A stretch of 64,000 nucleotides of DNA, taken from contig NZ_LR027600.1 in assembly GCF_900605495.1 (NCBI RefSeq), positions 62,001-126,000 on the forward strand, in the 5' to 3' direction. The notes beneath the pieces are model-generated. The model searched no databases. It was not told the DNA's origin and worked only from the letters and a program-made list of their open reading frames with translations. How positions within the stretch are numbered: position 1 is the first letter of the stretch; each line of letters begins with the position of its first letter. The position numbers and the translations under genes were made by a program. The stretch comes from Bacilliculturomica massiliensis. Its GTDB lineage: Bacteria > Bacillota > Clostridia > Peptostreptococcales > Anaerovoracaceae. Below are positions 24,225 to 33,719 of this stretch, in pieces.

Positions 24225-26348
24225 ATGGAAGACAGGGGACGGATAGAATATATGGGAAAATACGCAAATACAGCGGATCCGGGGGCGGTTTCGTCACGGC
24301 CGGAAGGGCCGCTTCGATCCCCGGCAGCCGGATCGGAAGATCCCGGATCCGAAGGCTCCGGCACCTGCGGACGCACTGGAGCCGCCCCCGGCAGACAGAC
24401 TGGGGCCGGCGGACGCACTGGGGCCGGCCGGTCTGCGGAACACGCCGGAGGCGCGGGAGACAGAAGGAGCGTCAGAGACGGCAGACGGGCAGCGGACGGG
24501 AGCGGGCGGGAGGATCAGGCAGCCCGCTGGAGGGAAGTGCTCAGCGCCGTCCTTGTCATGGTGTTTTACGTGTTGTTTATCGCCTTCGCGTGGTTCGGGG
24601 TATATCAAAAATCACTGGATTTTTTCACAGGTGCAGATACAGGTATTCCGGGGAACCCGGAGATCATCCCAAAGAAACTTCTGGAGCCTGCCATGCAGGC
24701 CACGATCCAGGCGTTGATCTACATGACGCTGTACGCGTTCCTGTCTGCCAATCCTGACAGGGCGCTGGGCCATGCGGGAGAGCGCCTTTCCCGGCAGGAT
24801 CTCAGGGGAAAGCGGCTGCCGGGGCGCAGGCATCTGTGGACCGTTCCCTGGTGGCTCCAGGCAGTGCTGCTCTTCGCCTTTTCCTGGCATATCCGCATGC
24901 AGGTCATCGACCTCATCGGCAGGGACACGATCCAGGTCATGGATTTTGAACGGGTCTTTTACGTGTCCCTGCAGGACGCGCCGGTTTTTGCAGACGTGCA
25001 GGGAGTTAATTTTTACAGGGCGTTTCCTAACTGGGCGCTCCACGTGAAGCTGCTTCATCTGCTGAACGTGAACTTCGGCGGAGAGCCGCTGACCGGGATC
25101 ATGTGCAATGCGGCTGTGTCCTCGCTGTCGGTGGTCCTGCTGTACCTGATCGTGTATTTTGCCACCAACAAAGATGCATTTGCGGTGCTGTCCGCGCTGA
25201 TCTTCAGCTGCTGGCCCTTCTTCCTCTACTACATGATCCTGCTGACGCCGGATTTCAACTTTGTATTTTTATGCCTGCTGGGGCTGCTGGTCATCGTGGT
25301 GAGTTACCGGTTCGCGAAGCCCCTGTGGCTGAAGGCGGCGCTGTACGGTCTGGCCGGTGTGATCCTATCTCTGGCTGGATTTTTTAAGAGCATCGACAAG
25401 ATCCTCATCATCGCCCTCTTTATCGCGGCGGTGCTGTCTGCCGTGGCTTTTGGAAAGTTCGGACCCAGGCGGGCGCTCAGCGCTCTGCTTGTGACGGCGG
25501 TGTTTTTCGCAGCCTGGACGGGGACGACTAAGCTGGTATTTCGGCAGATCGAGACCTATGTGGGAGGAAATGTGAACACCAACGTGGCCCCTTATTTCAT
25601 GAACGTGGGGATGAACGTGGAGACTTACGGACAGTGGAGCCAGGATGTGCTGGACGAATATCTGGGGGGGATCAGAGAGACAGATTACGATTTTGAAGCG
25701 GTGAACGCCGAGATGAAGGAACATCTGGAGAAACGGGTCGAGGAAGTAAAAGAAAAGTTGGAGGAGGACGGCCGGCTGGCCGCCGCAGGCCGGGCGGAAG
25801 CCGAGGGTCAGGCGGATGCCGAAGGTCAGGCGGACGCTGAGAATCAGGCGGCCGGAAACACCGGCGCCCCGTCGGAGGACAGCGGCGCGGCGGAAGAAAG
25901 CGCTCCGGCCGGGGACCATACGCCCGCCGCGAAATGGCATTTCTTCGACGTCAAAATGCAGAAGGCCTGGGCCAACAACGAGGGGATCCGGTTTATTATG
26001 CAGACGATCAATCCGGAGAACGAGCTGTACGACATGGCGTTTTACGAAACGTATTACGCCCAGATCCAGGCGTACCAGGTGGCAGCGGCCTTCCTGATGG
26101 CGCTGGGAGGGCTGGTGGCGCTCATCGTCAGGGAGCGCAGGATCGTTCTGGTCTGCGCGCTGATGGTCTTCGGGTTTGCGCTGCTTCTGCTGATCAGCGA
26201 GGTACAGCCCCGGTACAAATCAGTGGTCTTCCCATTTATGTCGGTGGTGGCCGCTTACGGCATATACGGCGTCCTGCGGCCGCTGCAGCTGATCGCCGCG
26301 GGAGGGATCAGGCGGCTGCTGCGAATGCTGCGCCCCGAGACCAGATAA
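24225..26348 (+). CDS. GT-C-like multi-pass membrane protein with disordered N-terminus
   Basis: A membrane protein of about 707 residues. After a disordered Gly/Arg/Ala-rich tail (to about 105) come ten or more hydrophobic helices, a large loop with coiled-coil charge (LEKRVEEVKEKLEED) and a degenerate GQADAEGQADAENQ repeat, then a final helical bundle. The LLTPDFNFVFLCLLGLL and LAGFFKSIDKI regions recall GT-C mannosyltransferase-type proteins, and the divergent genes are surface-glycan genes. The start is uncertain: ATG 24225 has GGGGAG at nine bases, but 24180 and 24252 are in frame. No firm catalytic motif was identified. Confidence 0.65.
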   Translation: MEDRGRIEYMGKYANTADPGAVSSRPEGPLRSPAAGSEDPGSEGSGTCGRTGAAPGRQTGAGGRTGAGRSAEHAGGAGDRRSVRDGRRAADGSGREDQAARWREVLSAVLVMVFYVLFIAFAWFGVYQKSLDFFTGADTGIPGNPEIIPKKLLEPAMQATIQALIYMTLYAFLSANPDRALGHAGERLSRQDLRGKRLPGRRHLWTVPWWLQAVLLFAFSWHIRMQVIDLIGRDTIQVMDFERVFYVSLQDAPVFADVQGVNFYRAFPNWALHVKLLHLLNVNFGGEPLTGIMCNAAVSSLSVVLLYLIVYFATNKDAFAVLSALIFSCWPFFLYYMILLTPDFNFVFLCLLGLLVIVVSYRFAKPLWLKAALYGLAGVILSLAGFFKSIDKILIIALFIAAVLSAVAFGKFGPRRALSALLVTAVFFAAWTGTTKLVFRQIETYVGGNVNTNVAPYFMNVGMNVETYGQWSQDVLDEYLGGIRETDYDFEAVNAEMKEHLEKRVEEVKEKLEEDGRLAAAGRAEAEGQADAEGQADAENQAAGNTGAPSEDSGAAEESAPAGDHTPAAKWHFFDVKMQKAWANNEGIRFIMQTINPENELYDMAFYETYYAQIQAYQVAAAFLMALGGLVALIVRERRIVLVCALMVFGFALLLLISEVQPRYKSVVFPFMSVVAAYGIYGVLRPLQLIAAGGIRRLLRMLRPETR

Positions 26349-26362
26349 AGCGTCCTTTGCTT

Positions 26363-27097
26363 TTAAAGCCCGCCGGAGAGCGTCTCAAGCAGAGCGGGCA
26401 GCTGGCGGATGGAATGGATGGAATAGCAGGCCTCCGGCGCGTTTCCAAAGCCGTAGGCGGCGAAGATAAACGGGACGCCGGCTTCCTGACAGGCGTCGTG
26501 ATCTCCCTGCGTATCGCCTACGTAGACCGGCTGTCTCAGGTCGTATCGCTTCATGAGCCGCAGCAGGGTCCCGCTTTTGGACAGCCCCGTCTCGCCGAAG
26601 CAGAGATGGCCCTTCACGTAGGGTTGCAGCCCGCCGGTCTCGATCATGACTTCGATATAGCCTCGCTGGCAGTTGCTTACGATAAAGAGCGGAAGCCGCC
26701 GGCTGAGAAGGCGGAACGTATCCGCCACGCCGGGGTAGAAAGTCCCCGGCTTTCTTTTTAACAGTTCATTTTCATATTGATAACAGAGCTCCGCCAGCGT
26801 TCCCCGCTCCTCGTCTTCGAGAAAAGGAAAGAGTTCGCGGCAGATCACGTCCATGGTCTTTCCGAACAGGCCTTTCAGTATTTCTCTGTTCAGGCGCAGG
26901 TCCAGTCCACCGTAAGCCTGGATGGCCTGATTCCAGGACTCGGCCACGGAATCCGTGGAATCCCAGAGGGTGCCGTCCACGTCGAAGATAACGGCGTCGG
27001 GGAAGCAGCGGCAGGCTCCGGCAGCCGGACCGGAATTGCCGGTCCAATTGTTTCTGTCCATGTGTGACTGATTATTTTCCATGAGTTTATCCTCCAT
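26363..27097 (-). CDS. HAD-superfamily hydrolase (phosphoglycolate phosphatase-like)
   Basis: A 244-residue HAD phosphatase. Motif I is VIFDVDGTLWDS (about 36-47) with both aspartates, motif II is FIVSNCQ, motif III is the lysine in GLSKSG, and motif IV is VGDTQGDHDACQEAG. The helical cap of about 80 residues after motif I makes it a C1-type HAD, like Gph. The substrate cannot be read from the sequence. It converges on the GT-C-like gene with only 14 bases between stop codons. ATG 27082 is an alternative start. Confidence 0.88.
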   Translation of the reverse strand: MEDKLMENNQSHMDRNNWTGNSGPAAGACRCFPDAVIFDVDGTLWDSTDSVAESWNQAIQAYGGLDLRLNREILKGLFGKTMDVICRELFPFLEDEERGTLAELCYQYENELLKRKPGTFYPGVADTFRLLSRRLPLFIVSNCQRGYIEVMIETGGLQPYVKGHLCFGETGLSKSGTLLRLMKRYDLRQPVYVGDTQGDHDACQEAGVPFIFAAYGFGNAPEACYSIHSIRQLPALLETLSGGL

Positions 27098-27124
27098 ATG
27101 ATTATCCGCTCATTCTTCATATGC

Positions 27125-27153
27125 AGTATAATAAAAGTAATCTTCCTTGTCCA
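27125..27153 (-). promoter_or_regulatory. Promoter of the HAD phosphatase gene
   Basis: Read on the minus strand: TGGACA (27153-27148), a 17-base spacer and TATACT (27130-27125), about 28 bases before the ATG. Confidence 0.6.
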
Positions 27154-27200
27154 TTCTATTTTTATCAGATCGGATGGCGGAACGGAATTTACCGAAATAT

Positions 27201-27229
27201 TTGCATGAGGTTTGCAGAAATGTTATACT
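27201..27229 (+). promoter_or_regulatory. Promoter of the nucleotide-sugar dehydratase gene
   Basis: TTGCAT (27201-27206), a 17-base spacer and TATACT (27224-27229). The leader before 27346 is about 110 bases. This promoter and the HAD promoter are back to back. Confidence 0.6.
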
Positions 27230-27345
27230 AAAGCTGTTTTTTCAAACCTCGGATGGATGTGACGCCGGGATCCCGTCCAGGGCCGTCAGGCGGGAACAAG
27301 GCTTCGGAAAAAATAACAGTAATGAATCAAAGGGAATGAGTTTAT

Positions 27346-29286
27346 ATGAATTTAAGGGACAAACAATCGGAACAGCTGACAAGATACTCCCGCATTTTGC
27401 TGCTTTTGCTGGCGGACGCGGTCTGCATTAATTTTTCTTATATCCTGGCGTTTCTCATGCGTTTTGAATTTTCGCTGTCCAGCGATCAGGCCATGGGGTA
27501 TTTTATGGTCTACCTGAACGACTTATTCTGGCTGACGGCCATCAAACTGATCATCTATTGGGTCTGCGGCCTTTACAACAGCCTGTGGCGCTACGCGGGA
27601 ACGGAGGAGCTGGTAAAAGTACTGTTCGTCACGGTGGCGGCGAACGCCATGTCCATATCCTACCTGCGTATGACGCAGCAGTTTCTGCCCCGGGGCATCA
27701 GCGCTATCGTCACGATCTTGGACATTCTGCTGATCGGCGGGGTGCGGCTGGGATACCGGACGCTGCGCAACATGAGGAGTCCGGGGAATTTTGACGTGAT
27801 CAAGGGAAGGCGCAGCCGGAATGTCTCAGAGAGCGTGCTGGGCAGCGACGTGATCAAGGTCATGCTGGTGGGCGCGGGGGACGCCGGGGCCACCATGATC
27901 AAGGAGATGCGCATGCATCCGGAAAACGGCAAGAAGGTGGTCGTTGCCATCGACGACGATCCGGCGAAGGTCGGAAAGCGGATCGCCGGCGTGAAGATTG
28001 CAGGCGGACGGTCCGATATAAAGAAGACGGCGCGAAAATACGGTGTGGACGAGATCATCATCGCCATTCCCTCCGCGCCGAAAAAAGAGGTCACGGACAT
28101 CGTGGCCGAGTGCAACAAGACGCGCTGCAAGCTGAAGATCCTGCCGGCTCTCATCGACCTGATCAACGAGAAGGTCAGCGTCAATACGCTGCGCGACGTG
28201 GACATTGAAGATCTGCTGGGCCGGGAAGCGGTGCAGGTGAATCTGAAAGAGATCAGCGGCTATCTGGAAGGGCGCATCGTCATGGTGACGGGCGGCGGCG
28301 GATCCATCGGTTCCGAGCTCTGCCGTCAGATCGCCCGGTTCAAGCCCAGGCGGCTCATCGCGCTGGATATTTATGAGAACTCTGTATTTGAGCTTTCCAA
28401 CGAGATCCACGGGAGATATCCGCAGCTGGAATTCAACGTGGTCATCACCTCAGTCAGAGATTATGCCAGGCTGGAGGAAGCCTTTGAGAAGTACAAGCCC
28501 CATGTGGTATTTCACGCGGCGGCGCACAAGCATGTGCCGCTGATGGAGGGAAATCCGAAGGAGGCTGTGGTCAATAATATTCTGGGGACGAAGAATCTCA
28601 TCGACCTGTCGGACCGGTACGCGGTGGACAAATTCGTGCTTATTTCCACGGACAAGGCGGTGAATCCCACCAATGTCATGGGCGCCACCAAGCGGGTGGC
28701 GGAGATGATGCTTCAGGAAAAGAGCGCTCACTCCCGTACCAGCTATTCGGCGGTGCGGTTTGGAAATGTGCTGGGGAGCAACGGCAGCGTCATACCGATC
28801 TTCCGCAGGCAGATCGCCCAGGGCGGTCCGGTGACAGTGACTCATCCGGAGATCTGCCGCTATTTCATGACGATCCCGGAGGCGGTCCAGCTGGTAATAC
28901 AGGCGGGCGCCATGGCTCAGGGCGGAGAGATCTTCATTCTGGATATGGGCGATCCGGTGAAGATCATGGATCTGGCGGAAAACATTATCCGCCTGTCCGG
29001 GTTCGTGCCCTATGAAGATATCGATATCAAGATAACAGGACTGAGACCGGGAGAAAAGCTGTACGAGGAACTGCTGCTGGCGGAGGAAGGGATCAGGACC
29101 ACATCCCACAACAAGATCTACGTCGGTCACCCCGTGCCGCCGTCGGAGGCTCTTTCCGAGCTGCTGGCGGAGGAAAACGGCGTGGCGGAGAGCGTGGAGG
29201 AAGTGGTGAACCGCAGCCCTGAGGAAGTGAAAGAATGGCTGAACCGTCTGGTGCCTAATTATAACAGAAAGTCCGGCGGGAACTGA
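27346..29286 (+). CDS. Membrane-bound UDP-sugar 4,6-dehydratase (WbpM/PglF/CapD type)
   Basis: A 646-residue protein: four N-terminal transmembrane helices (about 15-130), a CoA-binding-like Rossmann domain (VMLVGAGDAGATMIKEM near 167), then an SDR domain with TGGGGSIGSELCRQI (about 315). The SDR active site reads STDKAVNPTNVMGATKR, with Met at the normal Tyr position of YxxxK. That is the hallmark of the PglF/WbpM 4,6-dehydratases that turn UDP-GlcNAc into the 4-keto-6-deoxy sugar. Such enzymes start synthesis of bacillosamine- or QuiNAc-type surface sugars. Own promoter; next gene 169 bases away. Confidence 0.9.
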   Translation: MNLRDKQSEQLTRYSRILLLLLADAVCINFSYILAFLMRFEFSLSSDQAMGYFMVYLNDLFWLTAIKLIIYWVCGLYNSLWRYAGTEELVKVLFVTVAANAMSISYLRMTQQFLPRGISAIVTILDILLIGGVRLGYRTLRNMRSPGNFDVIKGRRSRNVSESVLGSDVIKVMLVGAGDAGATMIKEMRMHPENGKKVVVAIDDDPAKVGKRIAGVKIAGGRSDIKKTARKYGVDEIIIAIPSAPKKEVTDIVAECNKTRCKLKILPALIDLINEKVSVNTLRDVDIEDLLGREAVQVNLKEISGYLEGRIVMVTGGGGSIGSELCRQIARFKPRRLIALDIYENSVFELSNEIHGRYPQLEFNVVITSVRDYARLEEAFEKYKPHVVFHAAAHKHVPLMEGNPKEAVVNNILGTKNLIDLSDRYAVDKFVLISTDKAVNPTNVMGATKRVAEMMLQEKSAHSRTSYSAVRFGNVLGSNGSVIPIFRRQIAQGGPVTVTHPEICRYFMTIPEAVQLVIQAGAMAQGGEIFILDMGDPVKIMDLAENIIRLSGFVPYEDIDIKITGLRPGEKLYEELLLAEEGIRTTSHNKIYVGHPVPPSEALSELLAEENGVAESVEEVVNRSPEEVKEWLNRLVPNYNRKSGGN

Positions 29287-29455
29287 TGCTGCCTGCTCCG
29301 TCCCGGCGTATAACGCAGTCTTCGCAGGACCGCAATTCATACGAATGGGGAAACGATCATATGATAGGGCAGAGCGTCTCTCGGGAGAACGCAGAAGATA
29401 CGGTCCGGACGGCTGCCGCCAAAGGGGGCCGGGGCCTAAGAAGGGATTGAATGAG

Positions 29456-29962
29456 ATGAAGCGCTACATCAAGCAGAAGGTGTTTTCCTGGAAGGACCGG
29501 CTGACGGTAAAGGACGAGGAAGGCAGAGACCTGTATTTTGCTGAAGGAGAAGTGTTTTCCTGGGGACACCGGCTTCACGTCTGTGACGCCCAGCGACGGG
29601 AAATGATCTATATTCAGGAAAAGGTCATGTCATGGAAGCCGCGGTACTATATCTATATCGACGGCAGAGAGGCGGCGGAGATCGTGCGGGAGTTCTCTTT
29701 CTTTCGCCCGCAGTACACCATATCCGGACTGGATTGGGAGATAAAGGGCAGCTTCTGGGAACACGAATACGATGTTCTGGATCGGAAGACAGGCGCTCGG
29801 GTAGCGTCGATCCAGAAAGAATGGATGACGTGGGGCGATTCCTATGAGGTCTCGTTTGAACGGGAAGAGGATGAGAAGATGCTTCTGGCGCTGGTTTTGA
29901 CCATCGACTGTGTCATGGCTTCTGAAGCGGCGTCGGCGGCCACAGCCCCCGGATCCGTCTAA
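29456..29962 (+). CDS. LURP-one-related family protein
   Basis: A 168-residue cytoplasmic beta-barrel protein of the LURP-one/Tubby-like family. It has repeated strands of the form YIKQKVFSWKDRLTVKDE, IYIQEKVMSWKPRYYIYI and SIQKEWMTWGDSYEVSFE, which alternate aromatic and charged residues. No enzymatic activity is established for the bacterial family. The frame is open from 29345, but the ATG at 29456 starts exactly at the first repeat. A clear terminator follows. Confidence 0.8.
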   Translation: MKRYIKQKVFSWKDRLTVKDEEGRDLYFAEGEVFSWGHRLHVCDAQRREMIYIQEKVMSWKPRYYIYIDGREAAEIVREFSFFRPQYTISGLDWEIKGSFWEHEYDVLDRKTGARVASIQKEWMTWGDSYEVSFEREEDEKMLLALVLTIDCVMASEAASAATAPGSV

Positions 29963-30009
29963 GCCGGCGGAGATGTGCCGGAATGGGCCGCCGGAGAGAA
30001 GGCGTTTTG

Positions 30010-30045
30010 CGGGAAGCGATCAGAGGCGCTTCCCGTATTTTTTTC
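30010..30045 (+). terminator. Rho-independent terminator after the LURP-one gene
   Basis: CGGGAAGCG (30010-30018) and CGCTTCCCG (30027-30035) form a 9-bp stem with an 8-base loop, followed by TATTTTTTT. Confidence 0.9.
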
Positions 30046-30115
30046 CTGGGGCGGGGGGAAGATACGGCTTGTGGGACAGGAAATCTGGAAATCCATTTCC
30101 TTTTTATTGGCTTTG

Positions 30116-30124
30116 TGATATAAT
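30116..30124 (+). promoter_or_regulatory. Extended -10 promoter of pgi
   Basis: TGATATAAT combines a TG extension and a consensus TATAAT (30119-30124). No good -35 lies upstream, which extended -10 promoters tolerate. The pgi start is 53 bases downstream. Confidence 0.55.
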
Positions 30125-30176
30125 GAAAAAAGATGTTTAAAATTTAACGAACATTGACGAGAGGGCGTGATTCTTG

Positions 30177-31439
30177 ATGAAAAACGGGCTGCAGATGAAT
30201 TTTGACATGGCGCTGGCCGGGGTCAGAGAGACCGGCGTGTACCAGGAAGGTCTGATAGCGGCGAAAGAAAAGCTCCATTCCGGAAAGACGGATTTTACGG
30301 GCTGGGTGGATCTGCCGTCGGAATATAATAGAGAAGAGATCAGACGGATCGCGGAGACGGCGGAAGAGATCCGCGGCAAATGCAGCGCGTTTATCGTGAT
30401 CGGCATCGGCGGGTCCTATCTGGGCGCCCGGGCCGCGGTGGAAATGCTTTCCCACTCCTTTGCCAGAGAGATAGGAAAAGCAGGCGCGCCCAAGATCTAT
30501 TTTGCCGGCATGAACATCAGCGGCACATACCATGCCGAGCTTATGGATACCATCGAGAGGGAAGAAGTGTGTCTCTGCGTTATCTCCAAGTCAGGGACCA
30601 CAACGGAGTGCAGCATCGCCTTTGCACTTCTGAAAGACGCGCTCATTAAAAAATATGGAAAAGAGGAAGCGGCGCGCCGCATTTACGCCGTGACGGATGC
30701 CAAAAGGGGCGTGCTGCGGGAGGAGACGGACCGGGAGGGTTATACCAGTTTTGTGGTGCCCGACGACATCGGCGGGAGATATTCCGTCCTGACGCCGGTG
30801 GGACTGCTGCCCATCGCGGCGGCGGGGATCCAGATCGAGGAAATGCTGGAAGGCGCCCGGGAGGCGCAGGCTTCGGCGGAGCTCATGGAGACGGCGGAGA
30901 CTTACGCGGCCACCCGCAACGCACTGTTTAATAAAGGAAAGGTGATCGAGATCTTCGAGGCCTATGAGCCCAGGCTTCAATATTTTACGGAATGGCTGAA
31001 ACAGCTTTTCGGCGAGAGCGAGGGCAAGGACGGCAGGGGGCTGTTCCCTGCGGCTCTGCAGCTCAGTACCGATCTGCATTCCATGGGCCAGTTTCTGCAG
31101 CAGGGGAACCCCATCTTCTTCGAGACGGTCCTGAATGTAAAAAATCCGCCGAAGGATGTGACGGTCCCTGAGGACGCCGGGGCGCTGCTGGCCGGAAAGA
31201 GCATGAATCAGGTCAATCAGGCGGCGGTAGCCGGCGTTATGGAAGCGCACAGAAAAGCCGGCGTTCCCATTCTGAAGCTGGATCTGCCGGAGCTTTCCCC
31301 GAGGATATTCGGTCAGCTGGTCTATTTCTTTGAGACGGCCTGCGGGTTGTCCGGCTATCTGATGGGAGTCGATCCCTTCAACCAGCCGGGAGTGGAGAGC
31401 TACAAGGAAGAAATGAGAGCGGAGCTGTCCCGCCTTTAG
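30177..31439 (+). CDS. pgi: Glucose-6-phosphate isomerase
   Basis: A 420-residue phosphoglucose isomerase of the shorter bacterial type, interconverting glucose-6-P and fructose-6-P. IGIGGSYLGARA (about 78), the SKSGTTTE phosphosugar loop (about 140) and both family signatures are present: LFGESEGKDGRGLFPAALQL (about 281) and GQLVYFFETACGLSGYL with PFNQPGVESYK near the end. The ATG at 30177 follows a TTG directly; the nearest purine-rich site GAGAGG is at about 12 bases. Confidence 0.96.
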   Translation: MKNGLQMNFDMALAGVRETGVYQEGLIAAKEKLHSGKTDFTGWVDLPSEYNREEIRRIAETAEEIRGKCSAFIVIGIGGSYLGARAAVEMLSHSFAREIGKAGAPKIYFAGMNISGTYHAELMDTIEREEVCLCVISKSGTTTECSIAFALLKDALIKKYGKEEAARRIYAVTDAKRGVLREETDREGYTSFVVPDDIGGRYSVLTPVGLLPIAAAGIQIEEMLEGAREAQASAELMETAETYAATRNALFNKGKVIEIFEAYEPRLQYFTEWLKQLFGESEGKDGRGLFPAALQLSTDLHSMGQFLQQGNPIFFETVLNVKNPPKDVTVPEDAGALLAGKSMNQVNQAAVAGVMEAHRKAGVPILKLDLPELSPRIFGQLVYFFETACGLSGYLMGVDPFNQPGVESYKEEMRAELSRL

Positions 31440-31637
31440 GGCGGCCCCGCGTTTTGCCGGAGATTGAACGGAACTTTTCCGTTTGATTGGCGCGCTGCGG
31501 CGCGCGTACATAGATCATACACATCTCATCTGTCCGCCGGGATCCTCAGGGAAGACCGGCAAACCTGTCAAGTGCGGCGTTCCGGGGAGACTGGATGCCG
31601 CGGAAAGTTGTTGTTAATTTTAGGAGGAGAAGAAAAC

Positions 31638-32411
31638 ATGAGTGTAGTTGTACTGGAGAAACAGGATAAAGTGGCGATCATCAAGATCAATCGTCCGGAA
31701 GCGATGAATTCCCTGAACGACGAAGTGCTGAAGGGCATCGACGCCGCGGTGGATCAGGCGGCTGCGGATCCTGAGGTTCACGTTCTCATCTTCACAGGCG
31801 AAGGCAAGGCGTTCGTGGCCGGCGCGGACATTGCGCAGATGAGCACCATGAATGAGAAGGAAGGCTATGAGTTCGGCGTGCTGGGCTCCAGCGTATTCCG
31901 CAAGATCGAGAAGCTCGACAAGCCCTCCATCGCGGCGGTAAATGGATTTGCTCTGGGAGGCGGCTGCGAGCTGGCCATGAGCTGCGATATGAGGATCGCC
32001 AGCGAGAAGGCGAAGTTTGGACAGCCCGAGGTAGGTCTGGGCATCACGCCGGGCTACTGCGGGACCCAGAGACTGGCCAGGATCGCCGGCAAGGCCAAGG
32101 CCTGCGAACTGATCCTCACCGGTAAGCACATCAAGGCCGATGAAGCACTGGCCATCGGACTGGTGAACAAAGTAGTCGCTCCGGAAGCGCTGATGGACGA
32201 GGCTCTGGCTCTGGCCGCCGATATTGCGAAGAACGCGCCGCTGGCTGTTCGTTATTCCAACAAGGCCATCAAGGAAGGTCTGGAAGCCACCATGGAAGAA
32301 GGGATCAAGATCGAGAATGACCTGTTCGCCAAGTGCTTTGCCACAGAGGATCAAAAAGAGGGTATGGCGGCCTTTTTGGAGAAGAGAAAAGCAGAATTTA
32401 AGGGGAAATAA
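31638..32411 (+). CDS. crt: Enoyl-CoA hydratase (crotonase)
   Basis: A 257-residue crotonase that hydrates crotonyl-CoA to 3-hydroxybutyryl-CoA or the reverse. Both catalytic glutamates are in place, in GGGCELAMSCD (about 111) and GQPEVGLGITPG (about 131), and the oxyanion loop FVAGADIAQM is present. The start at 31638 has AGGAGGAG upstream and fits the family N-terminus; the frame is open further back without similarity. hbd follows, so the two steps of the butyrate/crotonate pathway are adjacent. The thiolase, acyl-CoA dehydrogenase and Etf genes are not in the window. Confidence 0.93.
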   Translation: MSVVVLEKQDKVAIIKINRPEAMNSLNDEVLKGIDAAVDQAAADPEVHVLIFTGEGKAFVAGADIAQMSTMNEKEGYEFGVLGSSVFRKIEKLDKPSIAAVNGFALGGGCELAMSCDMRIASEKAKFGQPEVGLGITPGYCGTQRLARIAGKAKACELILTGKHIKADEALAIGLVNKVVAPEALMDEALALAADIAKNAPLAVRYSNKAIKEGLEATMEEGIKIENDLFAKCFATEDQKEGMAAFLEKRKAEFKGK

Positions 32412-32450
32412 GATTTTTACAGAATTTTATACCAATATTGCTTTTTGCTC

Positions 32451-32479
32451 TTGCAATTTAGCCTTGATTAGTTTAAATT
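32451..32479 (+). promoter_or_regulatory. Possible promoter of hbd
   Basis: TTGCAA (32451-32456), a 17-base spacer and TAAATT (32474-32479) lie in the AT-rich 137-base gap. The -10 match is only partial. Confidence 0.35.
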
Positions 32480-32548
32480 AAGAGTATGTGAATTGTTAAA
32501 AAATAAACGATATATGTGTTATGTGTTTATGAAATGGAGGAGTTTACA

Positions 32549-33397
32549 ATGAAAAAGATTGGCGTATTAGGAACCGGTACCATGGGCGCGGGAATCATTC
32601 AGGTTCTGGCACAGAACGGCTACGACGTAGTTCTCAGAGCGAGAAGACAGACGTCCGTTGACAAGGGTATCGCGACGATCACCAAGAATCTGGATAAGAT
32701 GGTGGCAAAGGAAAAGATCACTGCCGCCGACAAAGATGCCATCATGGGCAGGATCCAGGGTTCCACCGACATTGCCATCGTAGCGGACGCCGACCTGATC
32801 ATCGAGGCTGCTACTGAGGACATGGAAGCGAAGAAGGCTCTGTTCAAGGAGTTAGACGAGCTGTGCAAACCGGGCACCATTCTGGCTACCAACACATCGT
32901 CCCTGTCCATCACGGAGATCGCTTCCGCCACCAACAGACCGGACAAAATCATCGGCATGCACTTCTTCAATCCGGTTCCGGCTATGAAGCTGGTGGAGAT
33001 CATCAAGGGTCTGGCCACCTCCGAGGAGACCAAGTCGACTATCGTTGAGCTCTCCGAGAAACTGGGAAAGACTCCGGTAGAAGTGGAAGAAGCTCCCGGA
33101 TTCGTAGTAAACAGAATTTTGATCCCCATGATCAACGAGGCTGCGGGAATTCTGGCCGACGGCGTTGCCAAAGCTGAGGATATCGACACCGCTATGAAGC
33201 TGGGTGCAAATCACCCCATGGGACCTCTGGCTCTGGGCGACCTGATCGGTCTGGATGTTGTACTGGCTATCATGGACGTTCTGTACACCGAGTACGGCGA
33301 TCCGAAGTACAGAGCTCACGTTCTGATCAAAAAGATGGTCCGTGCAGGAAAACTGGGAAGAAAGACCGGCGTTGGTTTCTTCGATTACAGCAAATAA
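32549..33397 (+). CDS. hbd: 3-hydroxybutyryl-CoA dehydrogenase
   Basis: A 282-residue NAD(P)-dependent dehydrogenase converting acetoacetyl-CoA and 3-hydroxybutyryl-CoA. The N-terminal dinucleotide motif [11 protein letters not shown] (about 6-16), [13 protein letters not shown], the catalytic histidine in [16 protein letters not shown] (about 137) and the C-terminal [16 protein letters not shown] are all standard. The ATG at 32549 is eight bases after GGAGG; an in-frame upstream start would add 11 unmatched residues. A terminator ends the transcript. Confidence 0.96.
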   Translation: MKKIGVLGTGTMGAGIIQVLAQNGYDVVLRARRQTSVDKGIATITKNLDKMVAKEKITAADKDAIMGRIQGSTDIAIVADADLIIEAATEDMEAKKALFKELDELCKPGTILATNTSSLSITEIASATNRPDKIIGMHFFNPVPAMKLVEIIKGLATSEETKSTIVELSEKLGKTPVEVEEAPGFVVNRILIPMINEAAGILADGVAKAEDIDTAMKLGANHPMGPLALGDLIGLDVVLAIMDVLYTEYGDPKYRAHVLIKKMVRAGKLGRKTGVGFFDYSK

Positions 33398-33421
33398 CTT
33401 TAAAATCCACATTTCGCGGGG

Positions 33422-33454
33422 ACGGAAGGCTTTCGAGCCTTCCGTTTCTTTTTT
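33422..33454 (+). terminator. Rho-independent terminator after hbd
   Basis: ACGGAAGGCT and AGCCTTCCGT (33422-33431, 33436-33445) form a perfect 10-bp stem closed by a UUCG tetraloop, followed by TTCTTTTTT. Confidence 0.95.
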
Positions 33455-33537
33455 GTATAACCGCGGGAAGGCATCGTATGGCCGGCTGTATGAACGACCT
33501 TTTTCACGATCGTTTGGATCGCACATAAGAATACAGG

Positions 33538-33575
33538 AGATCGCGGACAGATCGCGGACAGATCAGGGGCAGATC
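33538..33575. repeat. Short 11-bp tandem repeat
   Basis: AGATCGCGGAC occurs twice in tandem, followed by AGATCAGGGGC and AGATC. This is the only notable structure in the gap between the hbd terminator and the next promoter. Confidence 0.6.
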
Positions 33576-33642
33576 CGGGCGGAAAGGCCGGCGGACGCCC
33601 CGTCTGTAAGGGAAACTTAATACAATTTAAGGGAAATCCCTA

Positions 33643-33670
33643 TTGCTTTTTTCTCTGCGTATAGTAAAAT
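33643..33670 (+). promoter_or_regulatory. Promoter of the first LCP gene
   Basis: TTGCTT (33643-33648), a 16-base spacer and TAAAAT (33665-33670), about 50 bases before the ATG at 33720. Confidence 0.45.
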
Positions 33671-33719
33671 ATTGAGGTAATTTGGGGAATGTTGGCGAGG
33701 AGGAGAGTAGAGGAAAACA

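Noticed and set aside
24294-24608. Minus-strand Pro/Ser/Ala-rich frame over the GT-C-like gene start
   Set aside because: It is a mirror of the Gly/Arg-rich disordered tail; no ribosome site or promoter.
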